Origin: PALSA-270 sp963770915
GTDB lineage: Bacteria > Acidobacteriota > Terriglobia > Terriglobales > Acidobacteriaceae
DNA: 64,000 nt
Reading direction: 5' to 3'
Assembly (NCBI GenBank): GCA_963770915.1
Contig: CAVYRG010000001.1
Span: 434,001 to 498,000, forward strand
The translations under genes and the position numbers were made by a program. This document shows, piece by piece, positions 23,951 to 32,169 of this stretch. Below the pieces are notes generated by a model, which was given only the letters and a program-made list of their open reading frames with translations, searched no databases and had not been told where the DNA came from. The first letter of the stretch is position 1; each line of letters starts with the position of its first letter.

Positions 23951-25162
23951 ATGAGCAAGCGAATTCTATTCGTGGACGATGAACCGATGGTGCTGCAAGG
24001 CTTGCAGCGCAGCCTACGCAGCATGCGCGCAGAGTGGGAGATTGAGTTCGCCACCAGCGGACTCGCGGCCCTGGATGCGATGTCGGAATCCCCCTTTGAC
24101 GTGGTGATCACGGATATGCGTATGCCCGGCATGGATGGAGCTCAACTGCTGGACCAGGTCAAGGCCAAATTCCCGCGCACGGTGCGCATTATTCTTTCCG
24201 GGCAGTCGGATCGCGAAACTATTCTGCGATCCGTTGGCCCCAGCCACCAGTATCTCTCCAAACCCTGCGACGTCGACGAACTCAAGCAGAGGCTGACTCG
24301 CGCTTTCGGCCTGCGCGACATGTTCGACAACCCCGCTTTGAAGGAAGTGGTTTGCCGTCTCAAAGCTGTGCCCAGCCTGCCTAAGCTCTACGTTGCGGTA
24401 ACCGAAGCCCTGCGTTCTCCCGATACTTCGATTGCCACCATCGGCGATCTCATTGCGAAAGACATGGGAATGGCCGCTAAGGTCCTGCAGTTGGTCAACT
24501 CCGCGTTCTTCGGACTTTCTTGCCAGGTATCGAATCCGCAACAGGCAACCGCACTCATTGGCATCGAGAACCTGAAAGCGCTCGTGCTCAGCGTGCAAGT
24601 CTTTGACGATCTTGGTGAACATGCACTAAAGGAACTGGGGTTTCTATGGAACCACAGCATGATCACCGCCAGCTTCGCCAAGGCGATCACGCAAGTGCAA
24701 AAGTGTCCGCGAGCATTTGTGGATGAGGCCTTCGCTGCCGGGTTACTGCACGATATCGGACTGCTGGTTCTCGCTTCTGCATTTGGGGCCGAGTTTCAGC
24801 GAGTGCTGCAGTGCGGGCTGCAATCCGGCAAAGGATTGGAGTCCTGCGAGGCCGACGCATTCGGCTGCACCCATGCCGCGGTGGGTGCTTATCTCCTCGG
24901 GTTGTGGGGGCTTTCGGATGCGGTGGTCGAAGCCGTCGCCTGGCACGACCATCCTTCTCTGGCGCAGCCGAAGGCCTTTACGCCGCTGATTGCGGTGCAT
25001 GCGGCCGACTACTGTGACCGCGTCGTACATCCTTATCCGGGGATCGTCGACCCGATCGAGCTCGACGAACCCTTGCTGACCCGTCTTGGGATCCAGGGAC
25101 AGCTTCCCGCCTGGCGGCTGGCGTGTGAGGAAATTGCCGCTCGGAGCCAAAACCGTGCCTGA
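23951..25162 (+). CDS. Response regulator with HDOD output domain
   Basis: A 403-residue two-domain protein. The N-terminal receiver is canonical: FVDDEP, phosphoacceptor in VVITDMRMPGMDG near residue 56, ILSGQSD, YLSKPCD. From about 130 to 340 there is an HDOD domain (LPKLYVAVTEALRSPDTSIATIGDLIAKDMGMAAKVLQLVNSAFFG, then FAAGLLHDIGLLVLA and a second AVAWHDHPS). HDOD proteins are signalling modules related to HD phosphohydrolases and usually not catalytic. It overlaps the next response-regulator gene by 8 nt, so the two are co-translated. Confidence 0.9.
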   Translation: MSKRILFVDDEPMVLQGLQRSLRSMRAEWEIEFATSGLAALDAMSESPFDVVITDMRMPGMDGAQLLDQVKAKFPRTVRIILSGQSDRETILRSVGPSHQYLSKPCDVDELKQRLTRAFGLRDMFDNPALKEVVCRLKAVPSLPKLYVAVTEALRSPDTSIATIGDLIAKDMGMAAKVLQLVNSAFFGLSCQVSNPQQATALIGIENLKALVLSVQVFDDLGEHALKELGFLWNHSMITASFAKAITQVQKCPRAFVDEAFAAGLLHDIGLLVLASAFGAEFQRVLQCGLQSGKGLESCEADAFGCTHAAVGAYLLGLWGLSDAVVEAVAWHDHPSLAQPKAFTPLIAVHAADYCDRVVHPYPGIVDPIELDEPLLTRLGIQGQLPAWRLACEEIAARSQNRA

Positions 25163-26318
25163 ACGAGTTCTCATGGTGGACGATGAAGCTAGCGTGCTGG
25201 CAGGCTATCAGCGCCTGTTCCGCGGCGAATTTCAGATTGACACCGCCCTCGGTGGTGCCGCTGCCCTACGAGCACTGGAGCAGACCGGTCCCTACGCCGT
25301 GGTCGTCTCCGACATGCGTATGCCGGAAATGGATGGGGCCACGCTATTGGCGAAAGTCAAGCTGCTGAAGCCGGACACGGTGCGCATCATGCTGACCGGG
25401 AATGCCGAAATCCAGACCGCTGTGGTCGCGGTCAACGACGGAAACATCTTCCGCTTCCTGACCAAGCCCTGCAACAAAGAAACCATGGGAAAAGCCTTGA
25501 CCGCGGGGTTGATGCAGCATCGCCTAATCACCGCCGAAAGAGAACTCCTGGAAAAAACCTTGCAGGGGAGCGTCCAGGTGCTCACTGACGTGCTCAGTCT
25601 GGTGAACCCAGCCGCTTTCAGCCGCGCCAGCCGGATTCGCCGTTACATCCGCCACATCGTCTCCGTGCTGCGCCTCCCGAACCCGTGGCGCTTCGAGGTG
25701 GCCGCCATGATGTCGCAATTGGGATGCGTCACCATCGACCCCGAAATAATGGGTGCCGCGTATACCCGCCACCATGAATTCACTCCGGAGGAAGCGCAGC
25801 TCTTCCACGATCATCCGGGGGTTGCTCGGGATCTGCTTTCTAGAATCCCGCGTATGGAGCCCATCGCGTGGATGATCGCTCACCAGAATGAACCCGTTCC
25901 CGTGGAAGGCGACCTGGCAGACCGTGATATGGCTGACATGCGTCTGGGCGCTTCCATTCTGCGCGTCGCCCTGGCCTTCGACGAAATGGTTCGCAACGAC
26001 GTTTCCAAGACGGAAGCCGCCCACCGCCTAGCGCGCCAGAATCGCGATCTCGACCCGCGGATTTTCGAGGCCCTGGTAGAGCTGAAAGCGGAAGAGCATG
26101 AACTTCGTGAGTGCACCATTGATCAGCTCCAAGTGGGAATGATTCTGCGCCAGAACATCGAAAACCAGGATGGAATGCTGGTCGTAGCCAAAGGACAGGA
26201 AGTAACCAAAGCACTTATTCTGAGACTCACGGCTTTCTACAAACATGATTCTGCCAATACCAAGATCGCGGTAAGTGTGCCGCGGGAAATAGTCGCGATG
26301 GCGGCTGCGGCAACGTGA
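25155..26318 (+). CDS. Response regulator with degenerate HD-GYP-like output
   Basis: A 387-residue protein starting at GTG 25155, which overlaps the upstream stop and has GGAG 8 nt before it; a longer in-frame ORF overlaps the HDOD gene too far to be real. The receiver is canonical (MVDDEASVL, VVVSDMRMPEMDG with Asp near 53, MLTGNAE, FLTKPCN). The output resembles an HD-GYP domain in outline (AAYTRHHEFTPEEAQLFHDHPGVARDLLSRIPRMEPIAWMIAHQNEP). However, the metal-binding HD is replaced (AAMMSQLGCVTIDPE) and no GYP is present. It is probably not a c-di-GMP phosphodiesterase. It likely relays signals with the HDOD partner. Confidence 0.82.
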   Translation: MPERVLMVDDEASVLAGYQRLFRGEFQIDTALGGAAALRALEQTGPYAVVVSDMRMPEMDGATLLAKVKLLKPDTVRIMLTGNAEIQTAVVAVNDGNIFRFLTKPCNKETMGKALTAGLMQHRLITAERELLEKTLQGSVQVLTDVLSLVNPAAFSRASRIRRYIRHIVSVLRLPNPWRFEVAAMMSQLGCVTIDPEIMGAAYTRHHEFTPEEAQLFHDHPGVARDLLSRIPRMEPIAWMIAHQNEPVPVEGDLADRDMADMRLGASILRVALAFDEMVRNDVSKTEAAHRLARQNRDLDPRIFEALVELKAEEHELRECTIDQLQVGMILRQNIENQDGMLVVAKGQEVTKALILRLTAFYKHDSANTKIAVSVPREIVAMAAAAT

Positions 26319-26433
26319 GTTTGACGCGACCTCAACCTCGGCTGCCTGGCGTCCATGCTCTTTGGCCAGAACCTCGCGGCCGGCGCTGCAGTGCATCGCA
26401 GCAAACGCCGCGAAAGTGGCACGTCGTCGCCAA

Positions 26434-26754
26434 TCAGAATCTTCGTCGCGGCGACCGTTTGCAATAGGCTTCCAGCTCGGCCACGGCCAGGTTAGCCTCG
26501 TGCTCGAGCTTTACCAACTCCTCGGGCGGTCCGTCCAAGATCTGTTCCTTCCCCATACGCTCGATTTGCCTGGCGGCCTCTGCGGCTCGCCCGAAAGCCA
26601 GCGTTGATGTCATTCCCTTAATGTTGTGGCCGAGTCTTTCCACCTGCGCCATGTCCCGATTGGCGATCGCATTTTGCAGCGAGGCCAGCAGAACCGGAAA
26701 CTCCCGCTTGAACACGTCCAACAGGTCTCTCAGCAGCTCGTCATTGTCCTCCAT
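26434..26754 (-). CDS. Hpt-domain phosphotransfer protein, N-terminus possibly shortened
   Basis: A 106-residue histidine phosphotransfer domain: RLGHNIKGMTSTLAFGRAAEAARQIE contains the phosphoaccepting His near residue 43. From ATG 26754 the protein lacks the first half of helix 1. The same frame continues upstream without a stop as RVDLAELRAR, which fits the usual Hpt N-terminus, but there is no ATG, GTG or TTG in that extension. A strong Shine-Dalgarno and an ATG at 26890 exist in a different frame, so a frameshift is possible. It is convergent with the two-response-regulator pair and is a plausible phosphorelay partner for them. Confidence 0.7.
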   Translation of the reverse strand: MEDNDELLRDLLDVFKREFPVLLASLQNAIANRDMAQVERLGHNIKGMTSTLAFGRAAEAARQIERMGKEQILDGPPEELVKLEHEANLAVAELEAYCKRSPRRRF

Positions 26755-27136
26755 GCGAGCCCGCAGTTCCGCCAGGTCGACCCTGGCTCCCCCGGGGCCC
26801 TCCCAGTAGCGTTCATGCCGAGACTCCGAGGATGACAGAACCCAACCACGTCCTCATTCTGTTGATTCCCGAGCCTTCTTTTTTTCGCATCACTTGGGGC
26901 ACCTCCTGTAAGGGCAAACTTGGGCTTCCAGCCGCGAAACGGGCCTCCCCATCTGTTTATCGGAAAGCCTAAGCCACACTTCAGCCCTCACTCCTTTCGT
27001 CATTGAAACAAAGGGCTTCGGCATTCGTGAATAGCGTGGTTAGAAAGCTGAGGATGAAGCAATCGAAAATCGGGAACCAGAAGCCTCCACCGGGCGAGTT
27101 CGAGGAGGATAATGTTGTCTTTCGCCAAGACGGCCT
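26755..27136. other. Intergenic region upstream of Hpt and Na+/H+ antiporter
   Basis: This stretch of 382 bases holds the upstream extension of the Hpt frame. It also holds a short minus-strand frame at 26890-26813 (25 codons, AGGAGG before a GTG-ATG start) that ends just as the Hpt frame becomes meaningful. On the plus strand GAGGAGG precedes an ATG at 27112 whose frame is not that of the antiporter; the frame overlaps the antiporter gene and has no family features. No RNA gene or mobile element is seen. Confidence 0.4.
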
Positions 27137-28720
27137 ATGACCACCAGTTTCGCAGTGGAGTTCCTGATATGGCTCTTGATCGCGGCATCGGCCATCGCCG
27201 TGGTTGCGGCGCGCCTCAGAATTCCCTATACCGTGGCTCTGGTGCTGGGTGGCCTGGTTCTAGGATCGGTTCATCTCCCCATTCTCGCCAGCCTGATCAG
27301 CCACAAGCCCGACTGGCTGACGCCCAGCGTCAGTCTGGTGGTGTTCCTTCCGGCTTTGCTGTTCGAAGGCGGGCTGAAGATGCAAGTCCGCCATCTTCGC
27401 CAGAATGCCCTGCCCATCGTGCTGCTGGCGACGGTCGGCGTTCTGGTGGCAACTCTCATCACAGGATTTGCCATTCATTGGGCGATTGGGCTGGCGGTTT
27501 CCACCGCGCTGATTTTCGGCGCCATCATCTCTGCCACCGATCCAATTTCCGTGCTTTCGATTTTTGCCGACATGGCGGTCACGAAACGGCTTTCGGTGAT
27601 CGTCGAGGGCGAGAGCCTGTTCAATGACGGCACCGCGGCAGTGCTGTTTGGGATTTTGATGACGGGAGCTGCCGCGGGCGGGCTGAGCGTCGGAAGCGGC
27701 ATTCGTAATTTCGTAGTCGTGGTTTTGGGAGGCGCCGCCGTCGGCATCATTCTGGGCTACCTGTTCAGCAGAATTACTCAGAAAATCGACGAGCCTCGCA
27801 TCGAGATTACGCTCACTACGATTCTGGCTTACAGCGCCTATCTGGCGGCGCAGTCGGCCCATCTTTCGGGCGTGATCGCCACCGTTGCCGCCGGCCTGAT
27901 GACCGGAAACGTGAGCGTCAAATCGGGGATGAGCCCGCGCACCCAGCTCGCGGTATGGTCTTTTTGGGACTATTCCTCGTTCGTCATTAATTCCATCGTT
28001 TTTCTTCTGATCGGACTGCAGGTACGCATTGAAGATCTCGTGCATTACTGGGCTGCCACACTGCTCGCGGTCGGAGCTGTTCTTCTGGGCCGCGTGGTTT
28101 CCATCTACGGCCTGACGCCAATCAGCAATCGATTCACCGAGAAGATTCCTCTGCCCTGGCAGCACGTCATGGTATGGGGCGGCATGCGGGGCGCTCTTTC
28201 ACTGGCTCTGGTTCTGAGTCTCAGCCTCGATTTTCCCCACCGCGACCAGATTCTGGCCATGACCTTCGGCGTGGTGGCGTTTACTCTGATCGTGCAAGGT
28301 TTGACGATCAAACCCTTGTTGCGCCTGCTGCGCCTGGGGACCAACAAAGAAGACGATTATGAGCGTGCCCGGGTGCGCAAGATCGCGGTCTCTTCCGCGC
28401 TGATCGAGTTGCAAAGCCTGCTGAACAACAACCTGGTTTCCCTGCCCGTGTACGAACGCCTGCGCCGCGAAAACGAAGCCCGCCTGCAGGGCATTAATGC
28501 CGAAATCGAAAGCATTTATGACAAGGACGAAGCCCGGCTTGACGACGAATTGCGCATGGCCAGAACTCGCCTGGCGGCCGCCGAAAAAAGCTCCATCGAG
28601 CGTGCCTTCCAAAGCGGGCTGATTTCTTCGCAGACCGCGGCCGAGATGATCGACGCTGCCGACCACCGAATGAATGAGGCTCCCGAGAAGCCGAAAGAAA
28701 CGCCGCAAAAGGGCGAATGA
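27137..28720 (+). CDS. Na+/H+ antiporter, CPA1/NhaP type
   Basis: A 527-residue inner-membrane antiporter with about twelve helices over residues 5-405, exchanging cytosolic Na+ (or K+) for protons. The ND-type core is visible: ALIFGAIISATDPISVLSIF near 133-152 and VEGESLFNDGTAAVLFGI near 165-182, the classical CPA1 segments with the paired acidic residues. MVWGGMRGALSLALVLSL near 345-362 is the conserved transmembrane Arg segment. The C-terminal 120 residues are hydrophilic and charged, probably a cytosolic regulatory tail. It seems to stand alone between signalling genes. Confidence 0.92.
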   Translation: MTTSFAVEFLIWLLIAASAIAVVAARLRIPYTVALVLGGLVLGSVHLPILASLISHKPDWLTPSVSLVVFLPALLFEGGLKMQVRHLRQNALPIVLLATVGVLVATLITGFAIHWAIGLAVSTALIFGAIISATDPISVLSIFADMAVTKRLSVIVEGESLFNDGTAAVLFGILMTGAAAGGLSVGSGIRNFVVVVLGGAAVGIILGYLFSRITQKIDEPRIEITLTTILAYSAYLAAQSAHLSGVIATVAAGLMTGNVSVKSGMSPRTQLAVWSFWDYSSFVINSIVFLLIGLQVRIEDLVHYWAATLLAVGAVLLGRVVSIYGLTPISNRFTEKIPLPWQHVMVWGGMRGALSLALVLSLSLDFPHRDQILAMTFGVVAFTLIVQGLTIKPLLRLLRLGTNKEDDYERARVRKIAVSSALIELQSLLNNNLVSLPVYERLRRENEARLQGINAEIESIYDKDEARLDDELRMARTRLAAAEKSSIERAFQSGLISSQTAAEMIDAADHRMNEAPEKPKETPQKGE

Positions 28721-28913
28721 AATCGGGTTTTGGCTTTCCGATTCGCGATCCAAAAACACCGAGCGGTCGCCTACCGGCTGGGGCTAACGCTTTGGACCCA
28801 TCTTGCCGATACTACCCAGCAGGCACTTTGGCTTGCGTGTGCCAGGCGCAAAACAAAACCCCCAGATTCTCCCATTATGTGCAAGACAGGGAGACAAGCC
28901 CTAGGACCGGACT

Positions 28914-29978
28914 GTGATCTCGCTGAAAAAGTACCTTGAGATGAAACCGGAGGCACAGGGGCTGAGCCCGGCCAATCCCGCGGAACTCTTGCAGGCGAGC
29001 CTCAAATCATATTGCTCTTTACTCGACAGCGCAGGAAAGAGCGGAGCCTGTGCCTGTCCCGCCGTAGGCCCGGAGCTGCAGGACCATTTGAAAGCTCTCG
29101 CCGAACGCCTGGAAAAGGACGTCACCGCCGGCTTGCTTGGCGAAGTCGGAAGCCAAGCCAACCAGCAACTGCAGCAATGGGGAGACCGGGTCGCCGCCTA
29201 TTTCAAGGAAAGAACCTCAGAAATCAAAGAACTTTTGCTGGTCCTGGCGCGCACCGCCGAGTCGGTTGGAGAAAGGGATCACACCTACGCCGATCACTTC
29301 AATCAGTTCACGGCGCGGCTTCATGCCATATCAAACCTTGAGGATCTGACCCAGGTTCGCGCCACGTTGGTCCAGCAGGCAACCGAACTGAAGACCTACG
29401 TAGACCAGATGGAGCAGCAGAGTCACCAGCTCGTAGAACAACTCCAGACCGAAGTCTCCAGCTATGAGAAGAAGCTCAAGAAAATCGAGGAGGTTGCGCT
29501 GCGGGATGTTCTCACCGGCCTGGCGAACCGTCGCGGGCTGGAGGAGCATCTTGTATCGCGGATCGCGCGTGGTCACCTTTTCTGCCTGGTGATGATGGAT
29601 CTCAACCGGCTAAAAGAGGTGAATGACAAGCACGGCCATCTGGCGGGGGACGATCTGCTGCGCCAGTTCGCGGAGGAGTTGCGCTCCAACTCGCGCGCGT
29701 CCGATGTTGTCGGCCGCTGGGGCGGCGATGAATTCTTGCTGATCATGGATGGCGACGCCAACGGAGCGAAAGCTCAAATCGAACGCCTGCAAAAATGGGC
29801 CTTCGGACAATATGCAATCCGTCCGGCAGAAGGCGCGCAAGAACTTAGGGTGATGGTGGACGCGGCCATTGGACTGGCACAATGGCAGCCGGGAGAAACC
29901 TTAGCCGCGGTCATCGAGTGGGCGGATACCATGATGTACGCCCAGAAAAAGGAGAGCGCGCGGGGAGCTGGGGCATAA
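28914..29978 (+). CDS. Diguanylate cyclase (GGDEF)
   Basis: A 354-residue cytosolic enzyme predicted to make c-di-GMP from two GTP. The GGDEF domain occupies about 190-350: DVLTGLANRRGLEEHL, VMMDLNRLKEVNDKHGHLAGDDLL, and the intact signature GGDEF at 270-274. RASD at 261-264, five residues before it, is a proper inhibitory I-site. The N-terminal 190 residues are helical with a coiled coil around 140-195 and contain a small Cys pair (SGACACPAVG), which may sense a ligand. The start is GTG at 28914. It could supply the c-di-GMP that the degenerate-GGDEF sugar transferase of the EPS locus would sense; that link is inference. Confidence 0.92.
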   Translation: MISLKKYLEMKPEAQGLSPANPAELLQASLKSYCSLLDSAGKSGACACPAVGPELQDHLKALAERLEKDVTAGLLGEVGSQANQQLQQWGDRVAAYFKERTSEIKELLLVLARTAESVGERDHTYADHFNQFTARLHAISNLEDLTQVRATLVQQATELKTYVDQMEQQSHQLVEQLQTEVSSYEKKLKKIEEVALRDVLTGLANRRGLEEHLVSRIARGHLFCLVMMDLNRLKEVNDKHGHLAGDDLLRQFAEELRSNSRASDVVGRWGGDEFLLIMDGDANGAKAQIERLQKWAFGQYAIRPAEGAQELRVMVDAAIGLAQWQPGETLAAVIEWADTMMYAQKKESARGAGA

Positions 29979-29990
29979 CAACAATTCATT

Positions 29991-30012
29991 GAGGAGAAAG
30001 AGGGATTCGAAC
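29991..30012 (+). repeat. Copy of the tRNA-Ser 3' end (att-like direct repeat, left)
   Basis: These 22 nt match 31284-31305, part of the acceptor and T-arm of tRNA-Ser(UGA), at 19 of 22 positions and in the same orientation. No complete tRNA is present here. The two copies bracket about 1.3 kb carrying one glycoside-hydrolase-like gene. This could be an attachment-site remnant or a decayed tandem tRNA. Confidence 0.5.
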
Positions 30013-30101
30013 TTGCGCCGTTTTCGCAGGCGTGAGCGCAGCGAGGGACTTGGGGTAATCGGCGATGCCATTGCCGGCTAACAACGCGATTCGGCGCGCT
30101 T

Positions 30102-31187
30102 TCATGAGCCGGTAATTTTTTTCACTGCGTTGAAGAACTGCCGCTTTCGTTCCGTGTTGATCGTCCAGTGGACCGGTGGGCACTGGTAGCCATCCGCGTA
30201 GTTGCTCTTGCCGGGGTCGAAGTAGCCCCAGGACACGTATTCGGAGAGCGCCGCCTTCATGTGGTTATCCGGGTCGCGGAAGCGGAAGTGGTCGTCTTCG
30301 TTGATCAGGATCGGCATCGGCCGCCAGGTCGCAGCGTCGCGCGAGGTGCGGATCATCCTACGGATGCGCTCCGGATCGTCCGGGCCGTTGCCATGCAGCA
30401 GGAGAAAGTCCGATGCCTCGATAACCTTGGCCCCGGCGGGCGTACCGCCGCTGTAACTGGTCCCGACCAGCAGGCGCCGGCCGCCGCGCGTTATGCTCTT
30501 GGCCTGCTCGATCAACTCCTGGACCCGCTCCGCCTTCAGGATGTCATGGTGGTACGTCGAAATATCACACTCGTTGTCGATCTCGACCAACACGTTGCGG
30601 TGCCCGCTATCGAGGAGCCAATTGGTGGCGTTCGTAACCGCGCGCTTCACCGCCGGCTCGTCCTTCACTCGTTGATCCTGCCCGAAGTAGAAGTAGCCGA
30701 CGATCACCACCATGCCCAATTGGTCGGCGCGGTCGAGCACGCGGGAAAGCCGGTTCATATAGGCGGGCCGCAGGTTGCCATCGGGATCGATCGCGGTGTT
30801 CTCCCATGGCTGGCTTTTCGAGTACCCCTCGGGACTTCCGCCTTGCAGATTGACCGTGAAGGCGAGCACTCCATGGCGGCGCCATTCCGGCAGGGCAGCC
30901 AAAAACTCGCCGACGTTGCGCTCAGCGTCCCACTTGCCGGTATCGGGGTAGGCCCATCTCGTCCGCGTCTCCTGGTTTGCGTCGTCGAAGATCGCCTGCA
31001 CCGCACGGACATTCATGAGCAGGCCTTCAATCTTCATCCCCTTGTAGTAGCGTCCGGCATAGGTAAGCTTGCCGTTGAGCAGGAACTGATCTCCGCGGAT
31101 GGAGACTTCCGTCGTCTGCGCTTGCATGAGTGACTGCGCCCCAATCAGCACGAAGCAAACAAAGAGTGGCCAACGGAGGCGCATCAT
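30102..31187 (-). CDS. Secreted TIM-barrel glycoside-hydrolase-like protein
   Basis: A 361-residue exported protein from ATG 31187 (AAGAAAG upstream; a second ATG follows directly). It has a signal peptide (RLRWPLFVCFVLIGAQSLMQAQ). The body resembles clan GH-A barrels: VLVEIDNECDISTY carries a candidate acid/base Glu after Asn, and MPILINEDDHFRF carries a candidate nucleophile Glu on a later strand. Aromatic residues (FYFGQ, VSWGYFD) could line a sugar cleft. Substrate and family number are not assignable. The gene stands alone, flanked by tRNA-Ser and a copy of that tRNA's 3' end, which hints at acquisition. Confidence 0.6.
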   Translation of the reverse strand: MMRLRWPLFVCFVLIGAQSLMQAQTTEVSIRGDQFLLNGKLTYAGRYYKGMKIEGLLMNVRAVQAIFDDANQETRTRWAYPDTGKWDAERNVGEFLAALPEWRRHGVLAFTVNLQGGSPEGYSKSQPWENTAIDPDGNLRPAYMNRLSRVLDRADQLGMVVIVGYFYFGQDQRVKDEPAVKRAVTNATNWLLDSGHRNVLVEIDNECDISTYHHDILKAERVQELIEQAKSITRGGRRLLVGTSYSGGTPAGAKVIEASDFLLLHGNGPDDPERIRRMIRTSRDAATWRPMPILINEDDHFRFRDPDNHMKAALSEYVSWGYFDPGKSNYADGYQCPPVHWTINTERKRQFFNAVKKITGS

Positions 31188-31281
31188 TACTATTCTTTCT
31201 TCATTCGGTTTTGTGGGCAAGCCGCAAACTTGCGGCGATTTCGCTGAAATGCAGCCGGTTTTCTCTGCGACCCAGATCGCA

Positions 31282-31371
31282 TGGCGGAGGGAGAGGGATT
31301 CGAACCCCCGGTACCCTTTCAGGCACAGCGGTTTTCAAGACCGCCCGTTTCAACCACTCACGCATCCCTCC
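31282..31371 (-). tRNA. tRNA-Ser(UGA)
   Basis: A 90-nt class II tRNA. The acceptor stem GGAGGGA (31371-31365) pairs with TCCCTCC near the 3' end, followed by a discriminator G and encoded CCA at 31282-31284. The anticodon loop reads CTTGAAA, giving anticodon UGA. A long variable arm (TGTGCCTGAAAGGGTACC) and GGTTCGAATCC T-loop are as expected for serine. Confidence 0.95.
31284..31305 (+). repeat. tRNA-Ser 3' end (att-like direct repeat, right)
   Basis: This is the 3' part of the intact tRNA-Ser gene that is partially duplicated at 29991-30012 (19 of 22 identical, same orientation). tRNA 3' ends are the commonest integration sites of genomic islands. No integrase is seen between or beside the copies. 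Confidence 0.5.
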
Positions 31372-31474
31372 GCGCGGTCGCTTAAAGATTATCAAGAAAG
31401 ATTGCCCGTGCCTATTCGGTCTACGCTTGTCTACCGTGCCGGATATACTTAGCTGAATCAAGGAGTCCGAACCA

Positions 31475-32149
31475 ATGGCGCCGCCTTTTGGCCGAGTCTC
31501 TCCCTTGCGCAGTTCCAGTTTCATAGCCTTCTTGATCTTGCTGGCGTGGAGCAATCTTGTGCTGGCCGGGGAGATTCATGAAGCAGTCAAGAACAACGAC
31601 GTCGCCAAGGTCAGCAGCCTGACCAAAAGCAGTCCTAATCTCGTCTTCAGTAAAGATGGGGATGGCTTCACTCCTTTACACCTTGCAGCAGCGAACGGCT
31701 ACACGAAAATGGCAGAGTTACTGCTCGCCAGCAAAGCAGATGCCAACGCAAAGGACAACAACGGAAGTACGCCCCTGCATCAGGCGGCATCCGCGGGTGC
31801 GGAGCACTCTGCGCTGTTGGAAGTACTTATTGCCCATAAAGCCGACGTGAATGCGGCGGACGCAAATGGCTTAACCCCGTTGCACTACGCGAGTCTGGCT
31901 GACAATGCAACGGCTGCGAAGGTGCTGCTCATCCACGGTGCCCGCCCCGACGTCAGGGATAGGGTGGATGGCAATACTCCCTTGATCATCGCGGTAGGGA
32001 AAGGCTACATGGATGTGGCGGAAGTGCTGCTGGCAAACGGCGCCGATGTCAATGCAGCAGATAAAATGGGCACGCCTTTGGCGTGGGCGATACACACGGG
32101 GCACACTGACATCGCAAAGTTGCTTCGCCAGCACGGCGGTCGCGAATAA
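31475..32149 (+). CDS. Exported ankyrin-repeat protein
   Basis: A 224-residue protein with an N-terminal signal peptide (FIAFLILLAWSNLVLAG), followed by about five ankyrin repeats. The repeats carry the canonical G-x-TPLHLAA...G....A..LL..GADVNA pattern (GFTPLHLAAANGYTKMAELLLASKADANAKD, then three to four more). It is presumably a periplasmic protein-binding scaffold. Partners are unknown, and neither neighbour is functionally related. Bacterial periplasmic ankyrins have been linked to catalase or envelope stress in other phyla, but nothing here supports that. Confidence 0.85.
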   Translation: MAPPFGRVSPLRSSSFIAFLILLAWSNLVLAGEIHEAVKNNDVAKVSSLTKSSPNLVFSKDGDGFTPLHLAAANGYTKMAELLLASKADANAKDNNGSTPLHQAASAGAEHSALLEVLIAHKADVNAADANGLTPLHYASLADNATAAKVLLIHGARPDVRDRVDGNTPLIIAVGKGYMDVAEVLLANGADVNAADKMGTPLAWAIHTGHTDIAKLLRQHGGRE

Positions 32150-32169
32150 GACTCAACACTCAAGCCTGC

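Noticed and set aside
27112..27627. Plus-strand open frame with a strong GAGGAGG site overlapping the Na+/H+ antiporter
   Set aside because: Its residues have no family features and it overlaps a clear antiporter gene over almost its whole length; the antiporter frame is the real one.
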